Positions 53,218-62,804 of a stretch of 64,000 bases of DNA are shown one piece after another. How positions within the stretch are numbered: the stretch's first letter is position 1; each line of letters begins with the position of its first letter. Location: contig NZ_QTQP01000041.1 in NCBI RefSeq assembly GCF_003854275.1, positions 1 through 64,000 of the forward strand. The letters are read 5' to 3'. Made by a program: the position numbers and the translations under genes. This DNA comes from Burkholderia sp. Bp8963 (GTDB lineage Bacteria; Pseudomonadota; Gammaproteobacteria; Burkholderiales; Burkholderiaceae). Under the pieces are notes generated by a model. That model saw only the letters and a list, made by a program, of their open reading frames with translations, was not told the origin of the DNA and did not search any database.

Positions 53218-53328
53218 ATCGCTCTCCTAACGGGCAGGTTGCACGAGATCAGCGCCGTGGCGCACGCCACGGCAGCCGATACGAAACACGAAAGAAGGCG
53301 GCCGGGAGAAACGCCGGCCGCCGGTCGA

Positions 53329-54225
53329 TCAGGCCTGCGCGGGCGCGGCCTTGACGCGAAACAGCTGCTTCAGGCCCGAGAACAGCGGCGCCTTCGCGGT
53401 GCCCGGCGCGCGACCGAAGCTTTCGGTGATGCGGTCGAGGATGATCGCGAGCAGCACGACCGACAGGCCGCTCTCGAAGCCGAGGCCGATGTCGAGACGC
53501 TGGATGCTGGCGAGCACGTCGTTGCCGAGGCCGCCCGCGCCGACCATCGACGCGATGATCACCATCGACAGCGCCATCATGATCGTCTGGTTCACGCCCT
53601 GCATGATCGACGGCAGCGCGTTCGGGAACTGCACCTTGTACAGCAGCTGCCACGGCGTGCAGCCGAACGCCTGGCCCGCTTCGACGATCTCGCGGTTCAC
53701 GTGGCGGATGCCGAGGCTCGTGAGGCGCACGGCAGGCGGCATCGCGAAGATCACCGTCGACAGGATCCCTGGCACGCGGCCGAGACCGAACAGCATCGCG
53801 GCCGGAATCAGGTAGACGAACGCCGGCATCGTCTGCATCAGGTCGAGGATCGGACGCACGGTCGCCGCGACCCACTTGCTCTTCGCGGCCCAGACGCCGA
53901 GCGGGATGCCGAGCACGAGGCTGATGATCGTCGACGACAGCGTGAGGCCGAGCGTGATCACGGTCTGGTCCCAGAAGCCCGTCGCGAAGATCAGCAGCAG
54001 CGACGCAGTGGTGAACAGCGCGAAGCGCCAGCCCACCCGCCACAGGCCGACGCCGATGAAGATCGCCATCATCAGCCACATCGGGATTGCCTGCAGGCCG
54101 TGCTCGACGAATGCCGCGAGACCCTCGATCGCTTGACCGATCGCATCGAACGTCTTCGCATCGTGGTCGAGCAGGTAATGAACGGACTGGTCGACCCAGC
54201 TACCGAGCGGAATCATTTCAGACAT
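53329..54225 (-). CDS. choW: choline/betaine ABC transporter permease (ChoW-like)
   Basis: 298 residues, six or so membrane helices, ProW-like. Permease motif EAGQAFGCTPWQLLYKVQFP near residue 180, preceded by MPPAVRLTSLGIRHVNREIV. Starts 8 bases inside the choV 3' end. Forms the membrane channel with ChoV and ChoX. Confidence 0.93.
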   Translation of the reverse strand: MSEMIPLGSWVDQSVHYLLDHDAKTFDAIGQAIEGLAAFVEHGLQAIPMWLMMAIFIGVGLWRVGWRFALFTTASLLLIFATGFWDQTVITLGLTLSSTIISLVLGIPLGVWAAKSKWVAATVRPILDLMQTMPAFVYLIPAAMLFGLGRVPGILSTVIFAMPPAVRLTSLGIRHVNREIVEAGQAFGCTPWQLLYKVQFPNALPSIMQGVNQTIMMALSMVIIASMVGAGGLGNDVLASIQRLDIGLGFESGLSVVLLAIILDRITESFGRAPGTAKAPLFSGLKQLFRVKAAPAQA

Positions 54226-55387
54226 GGGAGCCTCGCGAACGCGTGATGGCCTTCAGGATGAGCGCACGATCGACCGAGCCGCAGTAGCAGCCGTCGTCGT
54301 CGACGACGGGCAATGCGTTCGGGCTCGCGACCACGCGCGCGACGACATGTTCGAGCGACGCATCGCGGCGGATGGATTCGATCGGACTCACGGACGGCGT
54401 GTCCTGACCGATCGCATCGCGCGTGACGAAGCCGCGGATCTTGCGTTGCGCGTCGAGCACGAACGCATAGTCGGCACTGCCGTTCAGCGTCGCCGCGACA
54501 TTCGCGGCATCGCACTTCGACACGATCGGCACGGCGCCCGTCTGCATCAGGTCGCCGGCCGTCAGATAGCGGCTGGTGTCGATGCCGTCGAAGAACGCGC
54601 GCACGTAGTCGTCGGCCGGGTTCGCGATGATGTCCTGCGGCGTGCCGACCTGCACGAGCCGGCCGCCTTCCATGATCGCGATGCGGTTGCCGATGCGCAG
54701 CGCTTCCTCCAGATCGTGCGACACGAACATGATCGTGCGGCGTTGTTCCTTCTGCAGTTGCAACAGCACATCCTGCATTTCCCGTCGCTTGAGCGGATCG
54801 AGCGCGGAGAACGCCTCGTCCATGATCATCAGCGACGGGTTCACGGCCAGCGCGCGGGCCAGGCCGACGCGCTGCTGCATGCCACCCGACAGTTCGGACG
54901 GCAGCTTGTGCGAAAACGGTGCGAGGCCAACCTGCTCGAGCACCTCCATTGCACGCCGCTCGCGCTCCTTCTTGCCGACGCCCGCGACCTCGAGGCCGAA
55001 CGCGGCATTCGACACCACGGTGCGATGCGGCATCAGCGCGAACGACTGGAACACCATGCTCATGTCCTTGCGGCGCAGCGCGGTGAGCGCCGAGCGGCGC
55101 GCCGATGCGACATCGAGGCCGTCGATCATCACCTTGCCGGCGCTCGGGTCGACCAGCCGGTTCACGAGTCGGATCAGCGTGGATTTGCCGGAGCCGGACA
55201 GGCCCATCAGCACGAATATTTCGCCTTCCTTCACGTCGAACGACACGTTGTGCACGCCGACCACCTGGCCGGTGCGCTTGAGCACGTCGTCCTTCGTCGC
55301 ACCGGCGGCGAGCATGTCGAGCGCCTGTTGCGGATTACTTCCAAATACCTTGCACAGACCTTCGACTACGACCTTGGGGGCATCCAT
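54218..55387 (-). CDS. choV: choline/betaine ABC transporter ATP-binding protein (ChoV-like)
   Basis: 389 residues. Walker A GLSGSGKST, signature LSGGMQQRVGLARAL, Walker B LMIMDEAFSALDP and VSHDLEEALRIGNRIAIMEG are intact. The C-terminus carries a tandem CBS-type domain (DTPSVSPIESIRRDASLEHV, ALPVVDDDGCYCGSVDRALI), which in OpuA/ProV senses ionic strength. First gene of the cluster; ATG at 55387 suits the family start MDAPKVVVEGLCKVFGS. Confidence 0.93.
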   Translation of the reverse strand: MDAPKVVVEGLCKVFGSNPQQALDMLAAGATKDDVLKRTGQVVGVHNVSFDVKEGEIFVLMGLSGSGKSTLIRLVNRLVDPSAGKVMIDGLDVASARRSALTALRRKDMSMVFQSFALMPHRTVVSNAAFGLEVAGVGKKERERRAMEVLEQVGLAPFSHKLPSELSGGMQQRVGLARALAVNPSLMIMDEAFSALDPLKRREMQDVLLQLQKEQRRTIMFVSHDLEEALRIGNRIAIMEGGRLVQVGTPQDIIANPADDYVRAFFDGIDTSRYLTAGDLMQTGAVPIVSKCDAANVAATLNGSADYAFVLDAQRKIRGFVTRDAIGQDTPSVSPIESIRRDASLEHVVARVVASPNALPVVDDDGCYCGSVDRALILKAITRSRGSHV

Positions 55388-56030
55388 CGAAACCTTCTCC
55401 TCGTGTAGCGGGGGCTCACGCGTGTCACTCAGCGTGCCTACATAGTTGCTAGAAAAAACCCCGGCCTGCCGACGAATTACGACAGACGCTTGCGCAAATA
55501 CGACACGAGGGAAGTACGCCCCCCGGCCGCGCGGGGCGGGGCTGTGCACGCGGCACACGCAAATTGCGGCAGTGCAGTACGCGCATCGCCCGCATTGGCA
55601 AGCATCGCGGCGCAATCTTGTGCGCAGCAGCGTGCGGCGAATCGGCCGCCGGCTCCTGCTCGCGCGCGGCGGCGGTGCGTCGCTTTACGACAATTCCGCG
55701 TCCGATCGGACCACCCCGTATGTGGTCGCGCGACGCGCACCGGCGGCAGGCGGAACCGCGTATCGAAATCGCACGACAGGCGATGCGCATCCGGACAAAA
55801 ACGCATGACCGTACGAAAATCCGATGGAAGCGGCGGGCGCGCGCAGGTGCATGCAACCGGCGACCGCTGCAGATGGGCACAACCGGACAACTCGCGCCCG
55901 CTGACAGGCAGGGTGGCCTCGCGTTGTCATGCGCGGTTACGAATTCGTCTGCCTCTTCCCGGACAAGCATGCGCTGCCGCAGTCTAAATCTGTAGCGGAA
56001 TAGTTCCGCCGCATCAGACGAGGTCTTACC
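55388..56030. other. 643-bp region between choV and the His-rich lipoprotein
   Basis: No gene that I trust. A palindrome-like pair CTGCCG (55466-55471) and CGACAG (55480-55485) lies 79-98 bases upstream of choV and is a candidate operator for the GbdR-like regulator; an A-rich tract (55451-55458) is next to it. Confidence 0.55.
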
Positions 56031-56492
56031 GTGCAACACGTGATTCTTCTCCCCCTGACAGCGGGTATCGCAGCCGCGTTGCTGGGCGGATGTGCAGCGG
56101 CACCGTACGAGACATCGGCGTATCCCTGTGGCAGCGAATACGTGATGTCCAATCCTGCGGGCGCCGAATATGACTGCGGTCCCGGGTATGGATACCCGTT
56201 GTACGAAGGAGGCTTTCTGGGCTTTGTCGATATCGACCACTTTCACCATCGCCACCATGATCACGATCACGACCATGACTTCGGTTTTCATGTCGACCAT
56301 GATCATGATCGCGGCTTTCATCACGGCGGCATGATGGCTGGCCGCGGGCATGGGCAGATGCACGCCGAAGGCCACGGCGGCGGGCACGGCGGCGCGCATG
56401 GCGGTTCGAGCGGCTTCGGCTCGAGCGGTTTCGGCAGCGACTTTCAGCCGTCGGGCGCGAGCGGATCGCACGGCGGCGGCATGCGCAGGTAG
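56031..56492 (+). CDS. His/Gly-rich lipoprotein, putative metal-binding
   Basis: 153 residues from a GTG with GAGG 10 bases upstream. Lipobox LLGGC gives lipidation at Cys21. The mature protein has a His/Asp-rich run (HFHHRHHDHDHDHDFGFHVD, about residues 70-90) and a Gly/His/Ser-rich tail. Such composition suggests binding of nickel, zinc or copper ions in the periplasm. The last 49 bases overlap the convergent enoyl-CoA hydratase gene. I know of no assigned function. Confidence 0.78.
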   Translation: MQHVILLPLTAGIAAALLGGCAAAPYETSAYPCGSEYVMSNPAGAEYDCGPGYGYPLYEGGFLGFVDIDHFHHRHHDHDHDHDFGFHVDHDHDRGFHHGGMMAGRGHGQMHAEGHGGGHGGAHGGSSGFGSSGFGSDFQPSGASGSHGGGMRR

Positions 56493-57265
56493 CTGGCATC
56501 CGTTCCGTGACGCCCTTCTCCGGCGCTGAATCGCTCGGCGCCGGAGAGCCCCTCCGCCAGCACGACCGGTGCGCCCGCGGCCCCCTCCCGACGCAACGCT
56601 TCCGCCAGCGGCAGATCCCATTGATCGTATGCGGAGCGCCGGTCCGCAAGCATGCACTGCCGGGGAAACCGGGCGATCTGCCGCGCGATGCGCAACGCGT
56701 ACGACAAGCCTTCGCCGTTCGGCGCAACGTAGTTGACGAGCCCCATGCGCGTGGCCTCCGCGACGTCGACGGGACGCCCGGTCAGGATCATGTCCATCGC
56801 ATGGCCCATCCCGACGATACGAGGCAGCCTGACCGTTCCGCCGTCGATCAGCGGCACGCCCCAGCGCCGGCAGAACACGCCGAAGATCGCGCCCTCTTCC
56901 GCGACGCGGAGGTCGGCCAGCAGCGCGAGCTCCAGCCCGCCTGCCACCGCGTATCCCGATACGGCAGCGATCAGCGGCTTCGACAGGGCCATGCGGCTCG
57001 GGCCCATCGGGCCCGGTCCTTCTCCCGTCGCGTCGACGCGGTTGCGCAATGCCGGATCGCCGGCCGCCTTCAGGTCCGCGCCCGCGCAGAAGTTGCCGCC
57101 GGCGCCTGTCAGGATCGCGACCGCGAGCCCGGCATCGGCTTCGAACCGCTCGAACGCGTCCGTCAGCTGCAACGCAGTCGGGCCGTCGACGGCATTGCGC
57201 CGTTCCGGCCGATTGAGCGTGATCGTGCAGATCTCGCCATCCGTCGCGTAAAGAACGTTGTCCAT
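56444..57265 (-). CDS. enoyl-CoA hydratase/isomerase family protein
   Basis: 273 residues, crotonase fold: NRPERRNAVDGPTALQLTDA, oxyanion motif FCAGADLKAAGD, and ALSKPLIAAVSGYAVAGGLE, then FGVFCRRWGVPLIDGGTVRL with the acidic position of enoyl-CoA hydratase altered, as in one common subfamily. GGGGGAG ribosome site before the ATG. Acts on CoA thioesters in the cytoplasm; substrate unknown. Its natural end would be near RFSAGEGRHG; the extra tail runs into the lipoprotein gene on the other strand. Confidence 0.88.
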   Translation of the reverse strand: MDNVLYATDGEICTITLNRPERRNAVDGPTALQLTDAFERFEADAGLAVAILTGAGGNFCAGADLKAAGDPALRNRVDATGEGPGPMGPSRMALSKPLIAAVSGYAVAGGLELALLADLRVAEEGAIFGVFCRRWGVPLIDGGTVRLPRIVGMGHAMDMILTGRPVDVAEATRMGLVNYVAPNGEGLSYALRIARQIARFPRQCMLADRRSAYDQWDLPLAEALRREGAAGAPVVLAEGLSGAERFSAGEGRHGTDASYLRMPPPCDPLAPDG

Positions 57266-57813
57266 CGGCTCCCCCCGAAAGGCACGCATGCACCTGTCAC
57301 GTCCGTTATAGGCCACCGGAGATCGCGCGGGACAGCCGCGCCAGTCACCTGGCCGACGGATCCGCATCTGGCGGTGTCCAGCTACGAAAATCGTGCGACA
57401 CGGCTGTGTTAAATTGCCCGGCAAACAATCCCGATCGCGCTGCCGCGCGGCCCATTCCGAGCCATGCTGTCGACCCACGCCACCCCCATTGCACCCGCGC
57501 CCCGCACCGCGGATGCCGAACCACCCGGAGCACCCGGAGCACCTGGAGCGTACGCCATCGCCCGTCTTTGCGCGGCGGACCGCTGACGCATCCATCGCGC
57601 ATCCGTCGACGTCCTGCACCGGCTGACGCAACCTGCAAGCCTGTCGCCTGTCGCGCGGGTTCGCAGGCCGGCCGCACAGGCGCCGCCGATCCGCCCGGAA
57701 GCGGGCATTTTCCGGCACCGGACGTGTCTGATTCAGCACGGCTCCGGGTCCGGTGCGGTCCGACACCGTTCGCGATCGCAAGACCATAACGACATAGAGA
57801 GGGAGTGAATCCG
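57266..57813. other. 548-bp region upstream of the DUF2339 gene
   Basis: Divergent control region for the hydratase and the DUF2339 gene. A 9-bp tandem repeat CACCCGGAG (three copies, last one CACCTGGAG) lies at 57522-57548. No convincing gene; the open frames are low-complexity. Confidence 0.55.
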
Positions 57814-60800
57814 ATGACGTGGATCTTTGCGCTGATCGGCCTCATCGTGGGTGGCATCGCCGCGCTGATCGGCGATTTTTCCGGCACCGCCGGCGTGCTG
57901 CTCGGCGGCGCGGTCGGCTTCTGTATCGGCCACGCGCTCAGGGAGCGCAAGCCGAAGGCCCCGCCGCCCGAACCGTCCGCGGTCAACGCCGCACCGCCCG
58001 TGCCGCTTGCCGAGCGCGTCGCGCGCCTCGAAGCGACGGTCGACACGCTGACGCGCGAGATCGCGACACTGCGCGGCCAACTGGCCGGCGTGCAGTCCGG
58101 CACGACGGCGCCTGCTTCCGGCGCTGCTGCCGACGCTGCTTCCGGCACCTCGACCGGAACCGCGTCGGGCACCGCTGCGCATCCCGCAACGGCCGCTGCT
58201 CCGCCACTACCGACCTCGCCCCCACCGCGCCCGCCCGCCCAACCCGCTGCCGCGCCCACGGACACGGCATCGTCCGCGTCAACACCGCCCCCCGCAGCCA
58301 CGCCGGCGCAGCCTGTGCGCGCCACCGGCACCGACGCGCCGCGCGCGCCGACCGCGGCAACGCCTGCCGCCGCGTCCGCATCGGCCGAGACGCGGGCCAC
58401 CGAACCCGCCGCAGGCTCGCCTGCCACGCCGCCCGCCATACCGTCCACCATGCAATCCGCCACGCCGCCCGCGAAGCGCGAACCGGACCTCGCCGAGCGC
58501 GCGTTCCGCGCCGCGCGCGAGTGGCTGCTCGGCGGCAACACGGTCGTGCGCGTCGGCATCATCGTGCTGTTCTTCGGCGTCGCGTTCCTGCTCAAGTACG
58601 CGGCCGACAACAACCTGCTGCCGATCGAATTCCGGCTCGCGGGCACGGCGCTCGGCGCGACCGCGCTGCTCGCGGTCGGCTGGCGCGTGGCCGCGCGGCG
58701 CCCCGCGTACGGCCTCGTGCTGCAAGGCGGCGGCGTTGGCGTGCTGTACCTGACCGTGTTCGCCGCAACCAAGCTCTACCACCTGCTGCCCGTCGGCGCG
58801 GCGTTCCCGCTGATGGTCGCGATCTGCGGCCTGAGCGCGTTCCTCGCGATCAGGCAGAACGCGCAGCCGCTCGCGTTCATGGGCAGCGCGGGCGGGTTTC
58901 TCGCACCTGTGCTGCTGACCACCGGCACCGGCAGCCACGTCGCGCTGTTCAGCTACTACGCGCTGCTGAACGCGGGCATCTTCGCGGTCGCGTGGTTCAA
59001 GGCGTGGCGGCCGCTCAACCTGCTCGGCTTCGTGTTCACGTTCTCGATCGGCTCCGTGTGGGGCGTGACCGCGTACCGCCCGGAACTCTTCGCGAGCACC
59101 GAGCCGTTCCTCGTGCTGTTCTTCCTGATGTACGTCGGCATCGCGCTGCTGTATGCGGCGCAGCGCGAGCTGGCGCTCAAGCACTACGTGGACGGCACGC
59201 TCGTGTTCGGCACGCCGATCGTCGCGACCGCGCTGCAGGCCGCGCTCGTGAAGAACCTGCCGTTCGGCCTCGCGTGGAGCGCGGTCGCGCTGTCCGCGTT
59301 CTATGTCGCGGTCGCCGCGTGGCTCGCGCGGCGCCGCGAGCGGCTGCGTTTGCTGTTCGAGGCAACGCTCGCGCTCGCGGTGATCTTCGCGACGCTCGCG
59401 GTGCCGCTCGCCTTCTCGGGGCCGACGACGAGCGCCGCGTGGGCGATCGAGGGCGCGGCGATCGTCTGGGTCGGGGTGCGCGAACGGCGCCTCGCGCCGT
59501 TCGGCTTCGGCCTGCTGATGCAGGTCGCGGCGGCCGGCGCGTTCTTCGCGGGGATGCTCGGCGCACCCGATACGGTCGGGCTGCCGGTGCTCAACAGCCC
59601 GTATATCGCGACACTGCTGATCGCGCTCGCCGGCCTGTTCACGGGCTGGTGGCTGCACGGACGCGACGAAGCGCGCGCGTGGCACGCATGGATGCCGGAA
59701 TTCGGCGCCGCGGCGGCCGCGTGGGGGCTGCTGTGGTGGCTGTGCGGCGGCGCCCGTGAAATCCTGCTGTACGCCGGCCATCATGTCGATGCGCATCCGG
59801 ACAGCTTCACGACGGACTCGCTCGCGCTGTTCGTCGCCGCGACCGCGTGGCTCGCACACACTGCGCGCCGCAAACTCGCGTGGCCGCTCGCCGAATGGCC
59901 CGCGTTCGCGCTGGCGCCGACGCTCACGCTGTTCGCGCTGCGCGCGTTCGACACGCACGAAGCGCCGCTGTCGGGCCTCGGCGCGGTCGTCTGGCCGGTG
60001 GTCGTCGCGGCCTGTTACGTGCTGCTGTGGCGGCAGTCGCGTGATGAGCCGTCCTTACGCGCATCCCGCGACGCAGCTTCGCTCGACGCGCGCGTGCTCG
60101 CGCCGCTGCATACGCTGATGTTCTGGAACGTCTGCGGCCTGCTCGCGCTGGAAGGCTACTGGCGCCTGCGCGCGTACGTGCCGGAAGGGGCATGGAGCTG
60201 GAGCGCGTGGGCGTACGGGTTCGGGTTGCTGCTGCTGCTCGTGTCCGGCGTGGGCGCGCGGCTGCGCTGGCCCGTCGCGCGCTTCCCGCGCGCGTACCAG
60301 GTGTGGGGTGCGGCGCCGCTCGCGGCGCTGCTGTGGCTGTGGAGCATCGCCAGCGTGACGAGCGACGGCGACGCGTCGCCGCTCTTCTGGCTGCCGCTCG
60401 TCAATCCGCTCGACGTCGCGCAGTTGCTGATCTTCGTCGCGATCGCGACGTGGCTGCGGCGGCTGAAAGCGCTCGGCATCGCGTGGCGTCCGCCCGCGAT
60501 CGGCTATGCGGCGGTCGCGACCGTATTCCTGTGGTTCAACGCGCTGCTGCTGCGCACGCTGCATCAGCGCTTCCATACGGCCTACGGCGTCGACGCGGTG
60601 CTGGCATCGTTCAACCTGCAGCAGGTGTTCATGGTCGGCTGGAGCGCGTTCGCGTTCGCCGGACTGTGGCTCGCCCGCCGCGACGGGCCCGCGCGGCTCT
60701 GTGCAGTCGCGTCGCTGCCGCTCGTGCTCGTGATGTGGATCTGGACCTTCTATGCGAACTTCACGCAGGACGGCGGAAGCTGGGCGCGCGTGCCGCTCGT

Positions 60801-61287
60801 CAATCCGCTCGACCTCGTGCAGCTCGCGATCTATGCGCTCGCGGCGTTCTGGCTCGTGCGGGTGCATCGCCTCGGCATCCCGCTCGACAAGTTCCGTGTC
60901 GAGCTGCAGTCGGTGGCCGGCGCGACGGCGTTCCTGTGGCTGAACGCGATGCTGCTGCGCACGCTGCATCACTGGACCGGCGTGCCGTACAACTTCGACG
61001 AGATGGCGCACTCGACGCTCGTGCAGGCGTCCGTCTCCGTCTTCTGGACGGTGTGTGCGCTTGCGACGATGATCTGGGCAACGCGCCGCCGGCTGCGGCC
61101 GCTGTGGTTCGTCGGCGCCGCGCTACTCGCGCTCACCGTCGTCAAGCTGTTCCTGTTCGACCTGTCGCACGTGAAGGGCGTCGAACGCATCGTGTCGTTC
61201 ATCGGCATCGGCGTGCTGCTGCTGTTGATCGGCTATTTCTCGCCGCTGCCGCCGAAGGCCGCGGGCAACCCGGATCAGAACGAATGA
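57814..61287 (+). CDS. DUF2339 polytopic membrane protein
   Basis: 1157 residues. An N-terminal glycine-rich helix (WIFALIGLIVGGIAALIGDF), a coiled segment, then a Pro/Ala/Thr-rich linker (about 85-215), followed by many helices (around 25-30) covering residues 235-1150. Family of unknown function, found with DUF3999 as here. The AGAGGGAG ribosome site is 9 bases before ATG 57814; an in-frame GTG at 57805 touches it and is not used. The gene overlaps the next by ATGA. Confidence 0.9.
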   Translation: MTWIFALIGLIVGGIAALIGDFSGTAGVLLGGAVGFCIGHALRERKPKAPPPEPSAVNAAPPVPLAERVARLEATVDTLTREIATLRGQLAGVQSGTTAPASGAAADAASGTSTGTASGTAAHPATAAAPPLPTSPPPRPPAQPAAAPTDTASSASTPPPAATPAQPVRATGTDAPRAPTAATPAAASASAETRATEPAAGSPATPPAIPSTMQSATPPAKREPDLAERAFRAAREWLLGGNTVVRVGIIVLFFGVAFLLKYAADNNLLPIEFRLAGTALGATALLAVGWRVAARRPAYGLVLQGGGVGVLYLTVFAATKLYHLLPVGAAFPLMVAICGLSAFLAIRQNAQPLAFMGSAGGFLAPVLLTTGTGSHVALFSYYALLNAGIFAVAWFKAWRPLNLLGFVFTFSIGSVWGVTAYRPELFASTEPFLVLFFLMYVGIALLYAAQRELALKHYVDGTLVFGTPIVATALQAALVKNLPFGLAWSAVALSAFYVAVAAWLARRRERLRLLFEATLALAVIFATLAVPLAFSGPTTSAAWAIEGAAIVWVGVRERRLAPFGFGLLMQVAAAGAFFAGMLGAPDTVGLPVLNSPYIATLLIALAGLFTGWWLHGRDEARAWHAWMPEFGAAAAAWGLLWWLCGGAREILLYAGHHVDAHPDSFTTDSLALFVAATAWLAHTARRKLAWPLAEWPAFALAPTLTLFALRAFDTHEAPLSGLGAVVWPVVVAACYVLLWRQSRDEPSLRASRDAASLDARVLAPLHTLMFWNVCGLLALEGYWRLRAYVPEGAWSWSAWAYGFGLLLLLVSGVGARLRWPVARFPRAYQVWGAAPLAALLWLWSIASVTSDGDASPLFWLPLVNPLDVAQLLIFVAIATWLRRLKALGIAWRPPAIGYAAVATVFLWFNALLLRTLHQRFHTAYGVDAVLASFNLQQVFMVGWSAFAFAGLWLARRDGPARLCAVASLPLVLVMWIWTFYANFTQDGGSWARVPLVNPLDLVQLAIYALAAFWLVRVHRLGIPLDKFRVELQSVAGATAFLWLNAMLLRTLHHWTGVPYNFDEMAHSTLVQASVSVFWTVCALATMIWATRRRLRPLWFVGAALLALTVVKLFLFDLSHVKGVERIVSFIGIGVLLLLIGYFSPLPPKAAGNPDQNE

Positions 61288-62657
61288 AGCATGTCGTCGC
61301 AGCACTCGGCCTCACCGCGTTGACGTCGTTGACATCGTTGGCAGCGGCCGGCGCCGCGCATGCCGGCGATCGGGTCGAGCAACAGTTCGCGCTCGACCTC
61401 GACGGCAGCACTGCGTACTACACGGTAACGGTGCCGCCGGCCGTCTACGCGGCGAGCCGGCGCAACGATCTCGGCGACCTGCGCGTGTTCAACGGCGCAG
61501 GCGAGCCGGTGCCGTACTCGCTCGACGCGCCGGCGGCCGTCGAGCCGCCGCCGCAACGGCACGCGGTGCCGTGGTTCCCGCTGCCGACCGCCGACGCCGA
61601 CGCGAACACTGCCTCCGGCCACGCGCCGCTCGGCGTGTCGGTCGCCGCCGACGGCTCGCTGCGCGCGACCGTCGCCGCGCCGCCGCACGCGCGCCGGCAT
61701 GCGGATCTCGTCGACCTGTCGCATGCCGGCGGGCAGGTCGGCGCGCTGCTGATCCATCTGCGCAACGACAGCTACCAGGGGCGCGTGAGCATCGACGCGA
61801 GTGACGACCTGCGCAGCTGGCAGCCGCTGACGGACACGCAGTTGCTGAAGGTCGCATACGACGGCCACACGCTGACGCAGGAGCGCATCGCGCTCGACGG
61901 CGTGCGGCAGCGCTATCTGCGGCTGAACTGGCTCGACGGCGCGCCGGACATCGCGTCCGCCGAAGCGGAATCGCGCACGCACGGCGCCCCGGATCGCGCA
62001 GCCGCGCCGCGTCAATGGCGCGCCGGCGTACGCATACGGGCCGGCGGCACGCCGGGCGAGTATCTGTTCGAGACGGACGGCGCCTATCCGGTCGACCGGC
62101 TGCGCATCGACCTGCCGCAGCGCAATACCGTTGCGCACGCGACGATCCAGACCCGGGCCGACACGCAATCGCCGTGGCACGACGTCGCGGACGCGATGCT
62201 GTTCCGGCTGCAGGGCAAGGCCGGCGAACAGCGCAATCCGCCGCTCGAGTTCACGGCGAACGCGGACCGCCTGTGGCGCATCGTCGTGGACATGCGCAAC
62301 GGTGGGCTCGGCGGCGGACTGCCGGCGGCCACAATCGGCTGGCGCCCCGCTTCGCTGACGTTCGTCGCGCGCGGCGCGCCGCCGTTCACGCTCGGCGTCG
62401 GCAACGCGGCGCTCGCGTCGGCCGCGGTGAGCCGCGAATCGCTGCTGATCGGCGCGTCGACCGAGATCCGGCCCGCGCGCGTCGGCGACGCGCTGCCGGT
62501 GACGCAGCAGGCCGCGTCGACGCCGGTCGGCGCTGATACGGACGCAACGCGCCGCTACGTGCTGTGGGCGTCGCTCGTGATCGCGGTCGGCGCGCTCGGC
62601 AGCATCGCGTGGCGCCTTGCGCACGGCGGCGGGCCGCAGGATCGCAGGCGACGCTAG
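61284..62657 (+). CDS. DUF3999 family membrane-anchored protein
   Basis: 457 residues. Signal peptide ending GAAHAGD, a large extracytoplasmic beta-rich part (FALDLDGSTAYYTVTVPPAV, LIHLRNDSYQGRVSIDASDD, LRSWQPLTDTQLLK), and one C-terminal helix (YVLWASLVIAVGALGSIAWR) followed by basic residues. DUF3999 always travels with DUF2339. Translationally coupled to it here by ATGA. Function unknown; likely a membrane complex. Confidence 0.9.
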   Translation: MKHVVAALGLTALTSLTSLAAAGAAHAGDRVEQQFALDLDGSTAYYTVTVPPAVYAASRRNDLGDLRVFNGAGEPVPYSLDAPAAVEPPPQRHAVPWFPLPTADADANTASGHAPLGVSVAADGSLRATVAAPPHARRHADLVDLSHAGGQVGALLIHLRNDSYQGRVSIDASDDLRSWQPLTDTQLLKVAYDGHTLTQERIALDGVRQRYLRLNWLDGAPDIASAEAESRTHGAPDRAAAPRQWRAGVRIRAGGTPGEYLFETDGAYPVDRLRIDLPQRNTVAHATIQTRADTQSPWHDVADAMLFRLQGKAGEQRNPPLEFTANADRLWRIVVDMRNGGLGGGLPAATIGWRPASLTFVARGAPPFTLGVGNAALASAAVSRESLLIGASTEIRPARVGDALPVTQQAASTPVGADTDATRRYVLWASLVIAVGALGSIAWRLAHGGGPQDRRRR

Positions 62658-62804
62658 GCGGGCGCTCGCGCCGATAGCGGGCACGCATCCGCCGCAGCAA
62701 CATCCTGCTTTTTACGCATCATTTATCCGCCGCGCGCAACTCTTTCGACCATCGCAACGCGCGGCTACGTACAGTCGAAGGCATCCGAATCACGGTGCCA
62801 CGAC

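Noticed and set aside
55446..55808. 120-codon plus-strand open frame upstream of the lipoprotein
   Set aside because: No ribosome site or family features; frame remains open only because of base composition.
57406..57789. 127-codon plus-strand open frame before DUF2339
   Set aside because: Arg/Pro/His-rich, contains the tandem repeat, no plausible start; probably control DNA.
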